Source: Alphaproteobacteria bacterium
GTDB taxonomy: Bacteria; Pseudomonadota; Alphaproteobacteria; UBA8366; GCA-2717185
DNA length: 64,000 nucleotides
NCBI GenBank assembly: GCA_040905865.1
Contig: JBBDQU010000060.1
Location: 1-64,000 of the forward strand
Reading direction: 5' to 3'
The notes under the pieces were generated by a model, which worked only from the letters and a program-made list of their open reading frames with translations, had not been told where the DNA came from and did no database searches. Below are positions 8,093-16,452 of the stretch, piece by piece; the first letter of the stretch is position 1, and every line of letters starts with the position of its first letter. Position numbers and translations under genes: made by a program.

Positions 8093-9079
8093 CTATACCG
8101 TCCCTGTCAGGTCCTGCAGAAGCGGAATGACATCTCCGGCGAAACGTTCGATCTGCGCCGTCCGCTGCTCATAGGGCCCCAGCAGGTCGAGCACTACATG
8201 ACGGGCGCCCGCCGCATGGAACGCCCGGATGGTTTCCGCAACCTGTTCCGGGGTTCCCAGCGCCGCATAACGGGCCGCCGCTTTCCTGAAATCCATATTG
8301 TAGCGAATGCTCAGCGTTTCGGTCGCCGCGTCATGCGCCGCCTCGTAACTGTCGTCCAGCCGGGCGAACAGCAGGTGCCCGGTGCCATAGCGTTCCATCC
8401 GGCGATTTGCCTGTTGCGAGGCTTCAGCGATCCGGGCCAGCGATTCGGCATACATCTGCGGTGTCACGACATAGGAAATCCAGCCATCCGCCTGCTGTCC
8501 CGCGCGGCGCAGCGCGGCCTCGGAACGCCCGCCGCACCAGATCGGCGGCCCACCCGGCTGCCGGCCCGGCGGCTTCATCGGTATATCGGTGAAATTGTAG
8601 AACCTGCCATTATGCGATACCGGTTCCCCGGTCCACAGCTTGCGCAACACGTCGATGCCTTCGCTCAGCCGCGCGCCGCGTTCGGCCCTGGGCACGCCGC
8701 AGAGTTCGTATTCCTTGGGAAACTCCCCGCCGACGCCGACGCCGAAAATCAGCCGCCCCTCGGTCAGGTGATCCAGGGTGGATACCTGTTTGGCCACCGG
8801 CGCCGGATGGCGCAAGGGCAACAGGTAGACGCCCGTACCGAAAGTCAGCCTGCGGCTGACCACCGCCGCCTGCGCGATCATCATCAGCGGGTCGAAAAAC
8901 GGGATCGGAAACGAGACATGATCGCCGAGCCAGATCGAATCGTAGCCGCAGCGGTCGACCATTTCGACGAACGACACCAGTTCGTCGATACGCGGCTCCC
9001 ATACCCCGGTCGCCGGTTCGGTCCGGCGATGGATCGTCTGGATGCCAAGCTTCAGCGTCGCGTCGAGAGGCAGGGTCAT
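8093..9079 (-). CDS. Luciferase-like (LLM class) flavin-dependent oxidoreductase
   Basis: A 328-residue TIM-barrel protein of the bacterial luciferase-like monooxygenase/F420 oxidoreductase superfamily. It shows the N-terminal GYDSIWLGDHVSFPIP (~45-60), LTFGTGVYLLPLRHP (~82-96) and RLIFGVGVGGEFPKEYE (~112-128). The last motif is typical of the TIGR03619-like group. ATG 9079 is chosen because it lies 7 bp after the stop of the upstream dehydratase gene and gives the normal N-terminus; an in-frame start at 9163 would overlap that gene. The cofactor (FMN or F420) and substrate are not evident. Its place inside a sugar-acid-like operon is unusual. Confidence 0.88.
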   Translation of the reverse strand: MTLPLDATLKLGIQTIHRRTEPATGVWEPRIDELVSFVEMVDRCGYDSIWLGDHVSFPIPFFDPLMMIAQAAVVSRRLTFGTGVYLLPLRHPAPVAKQVSTLDHLTEGRLIFGVGVGGEFPKEYELCGVPRAERGARLSEGIDVLRKLWTGEPVSHNGRFYNFTDIPMKPPGRQPGGPPIWCGGRSEAALRRAGQQADGWISYVVTPQMYAESLARIAEASQQANRRMERYGTGHLLFARLDDSYEAAHDAATETLSIRYNMDFRKAAARYAALGTPEQVAETIRAFHAAGARHVVLDLLGPYEQRTAQIERFAGDVIPLLQDLTGTV

Positions 9080-9086
9080 GGCGTCC

Positions 9087-10832
9087 TCACACAGGAGTCG
9101 TGCGGCCGTCGGGGGCCTTGGCAAGGAAGTCGAAATCCGCGCCTTCATCCGCCTGCCGCACATGGTCCATATACAGTTTCAGATAGCCGCGTTCGGACCC
9201 TTCATGCGGCGGCGGCGCGGTCCATTCGGCCCGGCGGCGCGCCAGTTCCGCATCGTCCACCAGCAGTTCCAGCGACCGGTTCGGCACGTCCAGTTTGATC
9301 ATGTCGCCGTCGCGCACCAGCCCCAGCGGCCCGCCGACATAGGATTCCGGAGTTATATGCAGGACGATGGACCCGAAGGCCGTGCCGCTCATCCGCGCAT
9401 CCGACATCCGCAACATGTCCTTCACACCCTTCGAGGCCAGCTTCTTCGGAATCGGCAGATAGCCGGATTCGGGCATGCCCGGCGCGCCTTTCGGCCCGGC
9501 ATTCTGCATGATCAGGACATCGTCCGCCGTGACATCCAGGTCCGGGGAGTCGATCCGCGCGGCAAGGTCTTCCTGATTTTTGAATACGACGGCGCGACCG
9601 GTATGCGTCATCAGCCGCTCGCTTGCCGCCGACTGTTTCACAATGGCGCCTTCCGGGGCGAGATTGCCGCGCAACACGGCGATACCGCCCTGCGGATAAA
9701 GCGGGTTACCGAACGGCCGCACCACGTCCTGTTTGAACGGCGGCGAGGCCGCCTCGATCTCTTCGCCAAGCGTCCGGCCGGTGACGGTCATGCAGTCGAG
9801 ATGCAGCAGCGGCTTCAGTTCCCGCAACACCGTCATCAGCCCGCCGGCTTTCTCCAGGTCCTCCATATAGTGCTGCCCCGAAGGCTTGAGGTCGACCAGC
9901 ACCGGCGTTTCCTGGCCCAGGCGATCGATCGCCTCCAGGTCGACCTTGATTCCAAGCCGCCCGGCGACCGCCGTCATATGCACCAGCCCGTTGGTCGATC
10001 CGCCGATTGCCAGCAGCACGCGAAAGGCGTTCGAGAACGCTTCCGGGGTCATGATTTCGGCCGGGGTTGGCCCGCCCGTTTTCGCCATTGCCACAGCGCG
10101 GGTGCCGGCGGCTTCCGCATGGCGCAGCCGGTCGGCCGCCACCGCCGGGATCGCGGCGCCGCCGGGCAGCATCATGCCCAGCGCTTCGGTCATGCAGGCC
10201 ATCGTGCTGGCCGTGCCCATCACCATGCAGGTGCCCGCGGTCGGCGCCAGCCTGCCGCTGACCTCCTCGGTCTCCGCCTCGTCGATTTCGCCCGCCCGGT
10301 ACATGCCCCAGTAACGCCGGCAATCGGTGCAGGCGCCCAGCCGCTCGCCCCGGTGGCTGCCGGTCATCATCGGCCCGGTCACCACGGAGATCGCCGGGAC
10401 TCCGGCGCTGGCGGCGCCCATCAACTGCGCCGGCACGGTCTTGTCGCAGCCGCCGATCATGACGGTCGCATCCATCGGCTGGGCGCGGATCATTTCCTCC
10501 GTGTCCATCGACATCAGGTTCCGCATGAACATCGAGGTCGGGTGGGAGAAGGACTCATGGACGGATATGGTCGGAAACTCGACCGGCAGCCCCCCCGCCA
10601 GCATCACGCCGCGCTTGATCGCCTCCACAAGGTCCGGCGCGTTTCTGTGGCATGCGTTGTAGCCGCTGAACGTATTGATGACGCCGACAATCGGCCGGTC
10701 GAGCGCATCGTCGCTGTAGCCCATCGCCTTGATGAAGGCCTTGCGCAGAAACAGGGAAAACCCGGCATCCCCGTAGCTGGTCAGCCCCTTGCGCATTCCC
10801 TTGCCGTCATTGCTGTCCGTCATATTCCCCAT
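9087..10832 (-). CDS. IlvD/Edd-family dehydratase, sugar-acid type
   Basis: A 581-residue iron-sulfur dehydratase. The Cys-containing motifs GGCDKT (~128), GACTDCRRYW (~165) and GTCMVMGTASTMA (~201) match the sugar-acid dehydratase branch (arabinonate/xylonate-like) better than the branched-chain amino-acid enzyme, as does the closing DARMSGTAFGSIVLHITPE with the catalytic Ser. Expected chemistry is dehydration of an aldonic acid to a 2-keto-3-deoxy acid. It is the first gene of the minus-strand operon dehydratase, LLM enzyme, AKR, SDR, FAH. ATG 10832 is used; ATG 10823, three codons later, has a better placed GGGGA and may be the real start. A second, more distant paralog is at 61620. Confidence 0.9.
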   Translation of the reverse strand: MGNMTDSNDGKGMRKGLTSYGDAGFSLFLRKAFIKAMGYSDDALDRPIVGVINTFSGYNACHRNAPDLVEAIKRGVMLAGGLPVEFPTISVHESFSHPTSMFMRNLMSMDTEEMIRAQPMDATVMIGGCDKTVPAQLMGAASAGVPAISVVTGPMMTGSHRGERLGACTDCRRYWGMYRAGEIDEAETEEVSGRLAPTAGTCMVMGTASTMACMTEALGMMLPGGAAIPAVAADRLRHAEAAGTRAVAMAKTGGPTPAEIMTPEAFSNAFRVLLAIGGSTNGLVHMTAVAGRLGIKVDLEAIDRLGQETPVLVDLKPSGQHYMEDLEKAGGLMTVLRELKPLLHLDCMTVTGRTLGEEIEAASPPFKQDVVRPFGNPLYPQGGIAVLRGNLAPEGAIVKQSAASERLMTHTGRAVVFKNQEDLAARIDSPDLDVTADDVLIMQNAGPKGAPGMPESGYLPIPKKLASKGVKDMLRMSDARMSGTAFGSIVLHITPESYVGGPLGLVRDGDMIKLDVPNRSLELLVDDAELARRRAEWTAPPPHEGSERGYLKLYMDHVRQADEGADFDFLAKAPDGRTTPV

Positions 10833-10880
10833 CCGTATTTTAATATCCCTCTGACGCCTATCCTATCAGGCGTTTCCCGA

Positions 10881-10966
10881 AATCAAATCGTGGTAAATCA
10901 GAATCGCCCGAGGTGATTCTGATTTACCACGTGAATTTGCTTTAATTCCATAAAGATAAAGCAGAT
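10881..10966 (-). repeat. Intergenic hairpin repeat, copy B
   Basis: A 17-bp perfect inverted repeat (10889-10905 with 10915-10931, loop 9 nt) plus a conserved flank to 10966. Read on the minus strand it aligns over its whole length with copy A at 23011-23091: both start GCT-TATCTT-AT, share ATTCACGTG, a GGCGAT at the hairpin turn, and end CACGAT-TGAT-T. The arm sequences between these blocks differ but remain self-complementary. It abuts the broken end of the aminotransferase remnant. Confidence 0.7.
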
Positions 10967-11104
10967 CGCCTCGTCCGGCACATCGTCCTTTTTCGAGAAG
11001 CAGAAGCGGACGAAATGTTCCGGACCATCGGTCGTATAAAAGGCGCTGACGGGAGCGGCGGTCACCTTTGCCTCAACCGCAATATCACGGCAGAAGGCGG
11101 CATT
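10964..11104 (-). pseudogene. Remnant C-terminus of a class I/II aminotransferase
   Basis: About 47 residues, from NAAFCRDIAVEAK to DDVPDEAI, match the C-terminal end of PLP-dependent class I/II aminotransferases (methionine or aspartate aminotransferase type). These end with FCR..., an IPVSAFY-like motif and VRFCFAKxD...LDEAI. The reading frame extends to 11176 upstream, but that part (CRQSRGRGRG) has no aminotransferase character, and the PLP-binding Lys region and everything else are gone. At the other side the frame runs directly into hairpin repeat B, which supplies the last ~21 codons. It is truncated at both ends and not expected to be functional. Confidence 0.72.
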
Positions 11105-11204
11105 GGCCGATTTCAATCCCCGTCCCCGTCCTCGCGATTGCCGACAGGCGCGTAGGTACAGCACCGTCCCTGACAAGGCAACAAAGACGTGTCGTGTTGT
11201 GCTG

Positions 11205-11399
11205 TCAGGCGTTTTCGCCCAGGGCGGCGCGGATCATGGCGCGGGCCTCGCCAACGGCAAGGAAGGGATGACGCTGCAGATAAACCGCCGTCGCGTAATT
11301 GAGCGCGGCCCGGCGAGCCTGCCCGCGCTGCAATTCGCCGGTAAAGGCGTCTGTCACAAGGCGCCGGTCTTCCGAATACAAAACGGGTGCATATATCAT
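11205..11399 (-). CDS. Small uncharacterised protein, paralog 2 of tandem pair
   Basis: A 64-residue protein of no family I recognise. From residue ~32 (ALNYATAVYLQRHPFLAVGEAR) it is clearly related to the product of the upstream gene: 14 of 22 aligned residues are identical, giving the shared pattern N-x-A-T-x-V-Y-x-Q-R-H-P-x3-V-x-E-A-R. ATG 11399 makes both proteins almost the same length and alignable from end to end. A TTG at 11435, overlapping the upstream stop as TTGA, is an alternative start that would couple the two genes. The protein is probably all helical, with no signal peptide or membrane segment. Confidence 0.6.
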   Translation of the reverse strand: MIYAPVLYSEDRRLVTDAFTGELQRGQARRAALNYATAVYLQRHPFLAVGEARAMIRAALGENA

Positions 11400-11431
11400 T
11401 TTGCCGCCACCATCCCAACTTCCGTCGGGGG

Positions 11432-11632
11432 TCAATTGACCATCCGCGTCGATTCGAGGATACCGTCGACAACGTTGCGCGCTTCCGCAACGGGGACGGC
11501 AGGGTGCCGTTGCTGATACACAATAGTCGCCAGATTCACCGCCGATTCAGGCCGGCTGCCGAACTCGATCTGTTCCCAATACGCATCCAGGATGGCGCGG
11601 TGTTCAGTAGCGCTGATAACGGCCTTGCCCAT
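11432..11632 (-). CDS. Small uncharacterised protein, paralog 1 of tandem pair
   Basis: A 66-residue helical protein, unrecognised. A good ribosome binding site (AGGAA) lies 6 nt before ATG 11632. Its second half, NLATIVYQQRHPAVPVAEAR, matches the product of the next gene downstream, so the pair arose by tandem duplication and then diverged in the N-terminal half. The 32-bp gap, or direct overlap if the neighbour uses TTG, suggests co-translation. Both are transcribed away from an amidohydrolase gene. The function is unknown; two similar small helical chains made together could form a heterodimer (speculation). Confidence 0.65.
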   Translation of the reverse strand: MGKAVISATEHRAILDAYWEQIEFGSRPESAVNLATIVYQQRHPAVPVAEARNVVDGILESTRMVN

Positions 11633-11859
11633 ATTCGGTTCCTCATTGATTGGTTTGACGATTTGCATTGGAGGGTAATGTCTCCCGGCCGAAATCGCCC
11701 AAATGAGGGAGAAAATGACAATATGCGGATGCAATGCTGGCTCTGGCCAATTTTCGGCCAGGCTTGTAGCGTACGGGTCTGTAACCGATTGGGGGAAAAC
11801 ATGGGCAGGATCAGTCACAGTTCTCACTGGGGCGCCTTTACCGCGACGGAGCCTGCCGC

Positions 11860-12774
11860 ATGAGCCGGATCGACGACATCGCCATAATCGACGCGCATCA
11901 TCACCTATGGGACCTCGACCATCTGGACTATCCGTCTCTGTCCGGGCCGCCGCGGACCGACTTCTTTCTGGGCGACAACACGGCGATCCGTCGCAACTAC
12001 CTGCCGGAGGATTACCGGAGGGATTCCGCGAAGCACAATGTGATCGGCACGGTGCATTGCGAAGCGGAATGCCACCGCGATTCCCAGGTCCAGGAAAGCG
12101 AATGGATCATGGCGCTGAATGCGCGCTACGGCTTCCCCAACGCCATTGTCGGCCACGCCTGGCTCGACCGGGACAACAGCGAGGAAGTTCTGGCGAAACA
12201 GGCGGCCATTCCCCTGATGCGCGGCATCCGCTCGAAACCGGTCACCGCATCCTCGAAAGATTCCATGACTCCGGGTGCGCCCGGCACCATGCAGCATTCG
12301 CGCTGGCTGGAAGGATTCTCCCTGCTGGAAAAATACGATCTGTCCTGGGATCTTCGGGTCCCGACGTGGCACCTGGAGGAAGCGGCCGCGGTGGCCCGCG
12401 CCTTTCCCGGCACGCGTATCAACCTCAACCATACCGGCTTTCCCTGGGACCGCAGCCCGGCGGGGCTCGACATGTGGCGGCGCGGTATGCACGCCCTGGC
12501 CGATTGCCCGAATGTGGTGACGAAAATCTCCTGCCTGTGCCTGCCGGACGGGCCCTGGCTGCTCGAAGACAACCGGCCCATCGTTCTGGAAACCATCGAA
12601 ATTTTCGGCATCGACCGTTGCATGTTCGCCAGCAACTATCCTGTCGACGGGCTGCGCGCCAGCTACGACATGATTTACGATTCCTTCAAGACGATCGTCG
12701 CTGATTTTCCCCGCGAGGATCAGGAGAAACTGTTTTCGAAGAACGCCTCGGCGTTCTATCGGATTGATCTGTGA
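11860..12774 (+). CDS. Amidohydrolase-family (TIM-barrel) hydrolase
   Basis: A 304-residue amidohydrolase-2 type protein. The N-terminal metal motif is DAHHHLWDLDHLDYP (~10-24), the central strand ends RINLNHTGFPWDR carry His, and the C-terminal Asp is in MFASNYPVDGL. This subgroup includes 2-pyrone-4,6-dicarboxylate lactonase and L-fucono/rhamnono-lactonase-like enzymes, so lactone or amide hydrolysis is likely. It is followed after 19 bp by an acetamidase/formamidase gene, which points to an operon for breakdown of an amide- or lactone-bearing compound. Confidence 0.88.
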   Translation: MSRIDDIAIIDAHHHLWDLDHLDYPSLSGPPRTDFFLGDNTAIRRNYLPEDYRRDSAKHNVIGTVHCEAECHRDSQVQESEWIMALNARYGFPNAIVGHAWLDRDNSEEVLAKQAAIPLMRGIRSKPVTASSKDSMTPGAPGTMQHSRWLEGFSLLEKYDLSWDLRVPTWHLEEAAAVARAFPGTRINLNHTGFPWDRSPAGLDMWRRGMHALADCPNVVTKISCLCLPDGPWLLEDNRPIVLETIEIFGIDRCMFASNYPVDGLRASYDMIYDSFKTIVADFPREDQEKLFSKNASAFYRIDL

Positions 12775-12793
12775 ATTTCGGAAAGGATGCGTG

Positions 12794-13735
12794 ATGCCTG
12801 CAAGCCATGTGGTCGACGCCAGCCCGGAAACCGTTCATTGGGGCATCTTCGATGCGGCCCTGCCGCCAGTACTGGAAATCCAGTCCGGCGATACCGTAAC
12901 CCTGCATACCGTTTCCGGCGGACCTGACATCATGCCGCCCGACGGGTTCGAAATCCTGCCCGAACATCCGGTTATTCACCGGAAAGTCGCGGCCGCCCAG
13001 GCCGGCCATATCATGACCGGTCCGGTAGCGGTGCAGGGCGCGAAACCGGGCGATATGCTGGAGGTGAAGATCCTCGACGTGTCGCTGCGACAGAACTGGG
13101 GCTGGAACCGTATCCGGCCGCTTTCGGGAACCCTGCCCGAGGATTTTCCCGCAATGACGCTGGTTCACATTCCGCTCGACAGGGAAACCATGACCGGGCG
13201 CATGCCCTGGGGCGTCGATCTGCCGCTCAGCCCCTTCTTTGGCGTCATGGGCGTCGCGCCGCCGCCCGAATGGGGCCGCATCACCTCGATCATACCCCGC
13301 GCCCATGGCGGCAACCTGGATATCAAGGCGCTCGGTAAAGGCACAACGCTCTTCCTGCCGGTCTTCAACGACGGCGCGCTGTTTTCCGCCGGTGACGGCC
13401 ATGCGGTGCAGGGCGACGGGGAGGTTGACGGCACCGCCATCGAAACCTGCCTGTCGGGAACGTTTCAGTTGACCGTGCACAAGGCCGGCGCGATTTCCAT
13501 GCCGCGAGCCGAAACCGAGACCCATTATCTCACGACCGGTATCGATCCCTCGCTCGACGCCGCCGCGAAGCAGGCGCTGCGCGAGATGATCGTCCTCATT
13601 CAGGAGAAAGCCAACCTGTCACGCGAAGAGGCCTATATGCTGTGCAGCCTCGCGGCGGACCTGCATGTGAGCCAGACCGTAAACGTCCACAAAGGCATCC
13701 ATGTCATGCTGGCCAAAGCGGCGCTGCACGGCTGA
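12794..13735 (+). CDS. Acetamidase/formamidase family protein
   Basis: A 313-residue member of the FmdA/AmdA family, which hydrolyses short-chain amides to carboxylate and ammonia. Typical segments are GPVAVQGAKPGDMLEVKIL (~75-93), the PLSPFFGVMGVAPP region (~145), and HGGNLDIKALGKGTTLFLPV followed by GALFSAGDGHAVQGDGEV (~170-215). ATG 12794 is preceded by GAAAGGA. A start at 12764 would overlap the amidohydrolase gene and add unrelated residues. Expression together with the amidohydrolase is likely. Confidence 0.9.
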   Translation: MPASHVVDASPETVHWGIFDAALPPVLEIQSGDTVTLHTVSGGPDIMPPDGFEILPEHPVIHRKVAAAQAGHIMTGPVAVQGAKPGDMLEVKILDVSLRQNWGWNRIRPLSGTLPEDFPAMTLVHIPLDRETMTGRMPWGVDLPLSPFFGVMGVAPPPEWGRITSIIPRAHGGNLDIKALGKGTTLFLPVFNDGALFSAGDGHAVQGDGEVDGTAIETCLSGTFQLTVHKAGAISMPRAETETHYLTTGIDPSLDAAAKQALREMIVLIQEKANLSREEAYMLCSLAADLHVSQTVNVHKGIHVMLAKAALHG

Positions 13736-13748
13736 GTCGTTCGGGCAT

Positions 13749-15308
13749 TCAGGCCGCTACGGACGGCAGCATGAAACTGACTTTCGTTCCCTTGCCCAGT
13801 TCGCTTTCGATCCTGAGCTTGCCGCCATGCATTTCGACCAGCGACTGGACAATCGTCAGACCAAGGCCGGCGCCTTCCTCGCTTCTATAGGGGTCGCGCT
13901 GACCACGTTCGAACGGGTCGGTAAGCCTGGGCAGATCTTCCGGCGGAATGCCGGCGCCGTTATCCGTAATCGCGACATCGAACCAGTCCCCGGTCAGACG
14001 CACCGATACCGTGACCAGCCCGCCATCCGGCGTAAACCGGGTCGCGTTGGACAGCAGGTTCAGCAATATACGCTGTATGGCCTTGCGGTCTGCACATAGC
14101 GGCGGCAGGTCCTCCGGGATGTCCCGCTTCAGGGAAACAACCCTGTTCGGCGCCTGTTGCCGGGTAAGTTCGAAGCATTCGTCGACGATTTCCGCGAACG
14201 AAAAGGTCTCGTTCGCATACGGATGCTCGCCCGCCTGGATTGTCGTGATATCCATGATGTCGGTGATCAGCTTCAAAAGTTGACCGGCGCTGTCATGAAT
14301 ATTCCTTGAATATTCCCGATAGCGCACCGGGTCATGTTCTCCCAGCAGCGACTGACTCATGATATCGGAAAAGCCGATGATCGCGTTGAGCGGCGTCCGC
14401 AATTCGTGGCTGACATTCGCGAGGAACTTCGATTTCGCGAGATTGGCTTCCTGCGCCTGGTCGCGATGCATGCGCAATTCCATCTCGCGCTGGCGCAATG
14501 CCAGTTCGGCCGTAACCTGATCAGTCACATTGGCGCCGGTGCCCCGGTAGCCCTTGAAGCTGCCGTCGTCATCCCAGACCGGTTTGCCGCTTATCGACAT
14601 GTAGCGAACCTGGCCATCGGGCAGTATTCGGGGATGGAGAAAATTCCGGAACGGTCGACGGGCATCCAGGTCGGCCAGATGCTTCTCCCAGTCCTCACGC
14701 GTCGTCATCGGGCCATAGACAGTGTCACCCTGTTCGATGAATTCCCGGCGGCTCTTGCCAATAAATCGGGAAGGCGGATGCCCGGTCGCATCCTCGAACC
14801 GGCCGGAAAAATAGGTCCAGCGCAGGCTTTCATCCATTTCCCACAACCAGTCGGTAGCCGACTCGGCATAGTCCCGGAACCGCCGCTCGCTTTCTCGTAA
14901 AAGCATTTCGGTTCTCTTCCGGTCGGAAATATCCGTCGCCGAACTGAAAATTGCGGGTACACCGCCCCAATCGACAAGACGTACGAAATTTTCCAGCCAG
15001 ACGAGCGTTCCGTCAGCGCGCAGTCCCTGGTATTCGTATGACGACGGCGCGGGCATGCCCTGCAGCCGGGCATCGCGGTAACCACGCAGCCGTTCGCGTT
15101 CATTCGGCGCGTAAAGCTCCATGATAGAGTCCTTAGCCATGATCGCTTCAGGATCTGAATACCCGAACAATTCGGCAAACGCCTTGTTGGCGAAGATCGG
15201 CTTGAAGTCCTGGTGAACAAGAAAACCCTGTACGGCGTTTTCCATCGCCTCACGAAATCGGAGTTCTTCGGTTTTTTGCTGATTATTCACCGGCACGTCC
15301 CTCGGCAT
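13749..15308 (-). CDS. PAS-domain sensor histidine kinase
   Basis: A hybrid-free sensor kinase of 519 residues from the chosen start. Two PAS domains (~15-125 and ~145-265, each closing with a PAC-like segment such as SSATDISDRKR and GTGANVTDQV) are followed by the dimerisation/phosphoacceptor domain with His in NVSHELRTPLNAIIGFSD. The ATPase domain follows, with N box NLLSNATRF, G1 DNGAGIP and G2 GAGLGL. No membrane helix is seen, so it is probably cytoplasmic. Starts at 15389 or 15515 are also possible. The chosen ATG 15308 (MPRDVPVNN) excludes an arginine-rich, unlikely leader but has no good ribosome binding site. No response regulator gene is adjacent. Confidence 0.88.
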   Translation of the reverse strand: MPRDVPVNNQQKTEELRFREAMENAVQGFLVHQDFKPIFANKAFAELFGYSDPEAIMAKDSIMELYAPNERERLRGYRDARLQGMPAPSSYEYQGLRADGTLVWLENFVRLVDWGGVPAIFSSATDISDRKRTEMLLRESERRFRDYAESATDWLWEMDESLRWTYFSGRFEDATGHPPSRFIGKSRREFIEQGDTVYGPMTTREDWEKHLADLDARRPFRNFLHPRILPDGQVRYMSISGKPVWDDDGSFKGYRGTGANVTDQVTAELALRQREMELRMHRDQAQEANLAKSKFLANVSHELRTPLNAIIGFSDIMSQSLLGEHDPVRYREYSRNIHDSAGQLLKLITDIMDITTIQAGEHPYANETFSFAEIVDECFELTRQQAPNRVVSLKRDIPEDLPPLCADRKAIQRILLNLLSNATRFTPDGGLVTVSVRLTGDWFDVAITDNGAGIPPEDLPRLTDPFERGQRDPYRSEEGAGLGLTIVQSLVEMHGGKLRIESELGKGTKVSFMLPSVAA

Positions 15309-15616
15309 CGCGCGATCGCGGAGGAAATGCCCGTGGCGGCCGGAACCCGCCCGCCAGAGCCATTGCAGTTCCCGGCACGGAGAACACATGACCGAATGCC
15401 CTTTTAACCAACCCGCTTGCCCGCCCCTTGCATGCCGTACCGGTACACTCGCAACCTGTACTATCATGGTATGGTAACAAGTCATACTTCCTGGTAGCGC
15501 CCTGAACAAGCCCATCGCGCGGAAATACTATTTTAACGAGCATTTCGATGTCTCGCAACAATGCGGCGTTTCCGTGCTAACGTTAAAAGTACCAAGGGAC
15601 TTGAGGGAGAGAACCT

Positions 15617-16402
15617 ATGACCGATTCCAGCGTCGATGGCGCGACACTGAAGACACTTGCGGGCAAGCTTCTGGAACTGCTGAAAATCCGGACTTTGCCT
15701 ATTGCCATGAAACAATTTACCCGCCGGGAAGATATGGAGAAAATTCCCGGATTGCGGTGGCCGACCGAGGGCAGGCGACACACGACATGCCAACTTGTCA
15801 CCCAGGCCCGAATGGCCGGATTCACGCTTGGAATCGGCGCAGATAATGTCCGGCCCGGCTCCAATTGCGGCGGCGTCATGGGTATCGACCAGCCGGTCGA
15901 GGCCTGCCTGTCCGGCGAACATATGGACGGTGTCTGGTTCGAGAACCGGGAGGCAGCCCACCAGCATCAGCTGCAAATGACCCGCGTACCAGCCGGAAAA
16001 TTCATGGGAACCGTCGTATCGCCGCTGCGGTCGGGGCGTATCGACGATCCGGACATCGTGCTGTTTTATGGTACGCCGGGCCAGATCATCCTGTTCGTCA
16101 ACGGGTTGCAGTGGAAGCGCTACAAGCGTTACGACATGACGATTACCGGCGAAAGCGCGTGTTCCGATTCCTGGGGCCGAGCACTGGCGACGAAGGAAAC
16201 CAGCATTTCCATCCCCTGCTTTGCCGAACGCCGATACGGCGGCGTCGCCGATGACGAATTGCTGATCGCCATGCCGCCCGATGAGTTCGTCCGCGGCATC
16301 GAGGGACTGGAAGGCCTGTCCAAAGTGGGCTTGCGTTACCCGATCGTCCCCTACGGCCCGCAGGCCGACCCGTCGGAGGGCATGAGCCGCAGCTATAGTT
16401 GA
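15617..16402 (+). CDS. DUF169 domain protein
   Basis: A 261-residue DUF169 protein. Recognisable features are LLKIRTLPIAMKQF (~21-34), TTCQLVTQAR (~56), a conserved Cys in GSNCGGVMGI (~82) and the segment DIVLFYGTPGQIILFVNGLQWKRY (~146-169). The family is widespread in bacteria and archaea without an assigned reaction. Conserved Cys residues suggest a metal or cofactor site (inferred). The gene stands alone and is followed by a terminator at 16416-16445. Confidence 0.82.
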   Translation: MTDSSVDGATLKTLAGKLLELLKIRTLPIAMKQFTRREDMEKIPGLRWPTEGRRHTTCQLVTQARMAGFTLGIGADNVRPGSNCGGVMGIDQPVEACLSGEHMDGVWFENREAAHQHQLQMTRVPAGKFMGTVVSPLRSGRIDDPDIVLFYGTPGQIILFVNGLQWKRYKRYDMTITGESACSDSWGRALATKETSISIPCFAERRYGGVADDELLIAMPPDEFVRGIEGLEGLSKVGLRYPIVPYGPQADPSEGMSRSYS

Positions 16403-16415
16403 TTTTATGTCTTCC

Positions 16416-16445
16416 CCTCAGACGCCGGACAACCGGCGCCTGAGG
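16416..16445. terminator. Bidirectional terminator hairpin
   Basis: Arms cctcagacgccgg (16416-16428) and ccggcgcctgagg (16433-16445) pair over 13 positions with one mismatch around the loop acaa. An A-rich stretch follows on the plus side. The hairpin separates the DUF169 gene from the convergent hydroxyacid dehydrogenase gene. Confidence 0.65.
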
Positions 16446-16452
16446 GCAAAAA

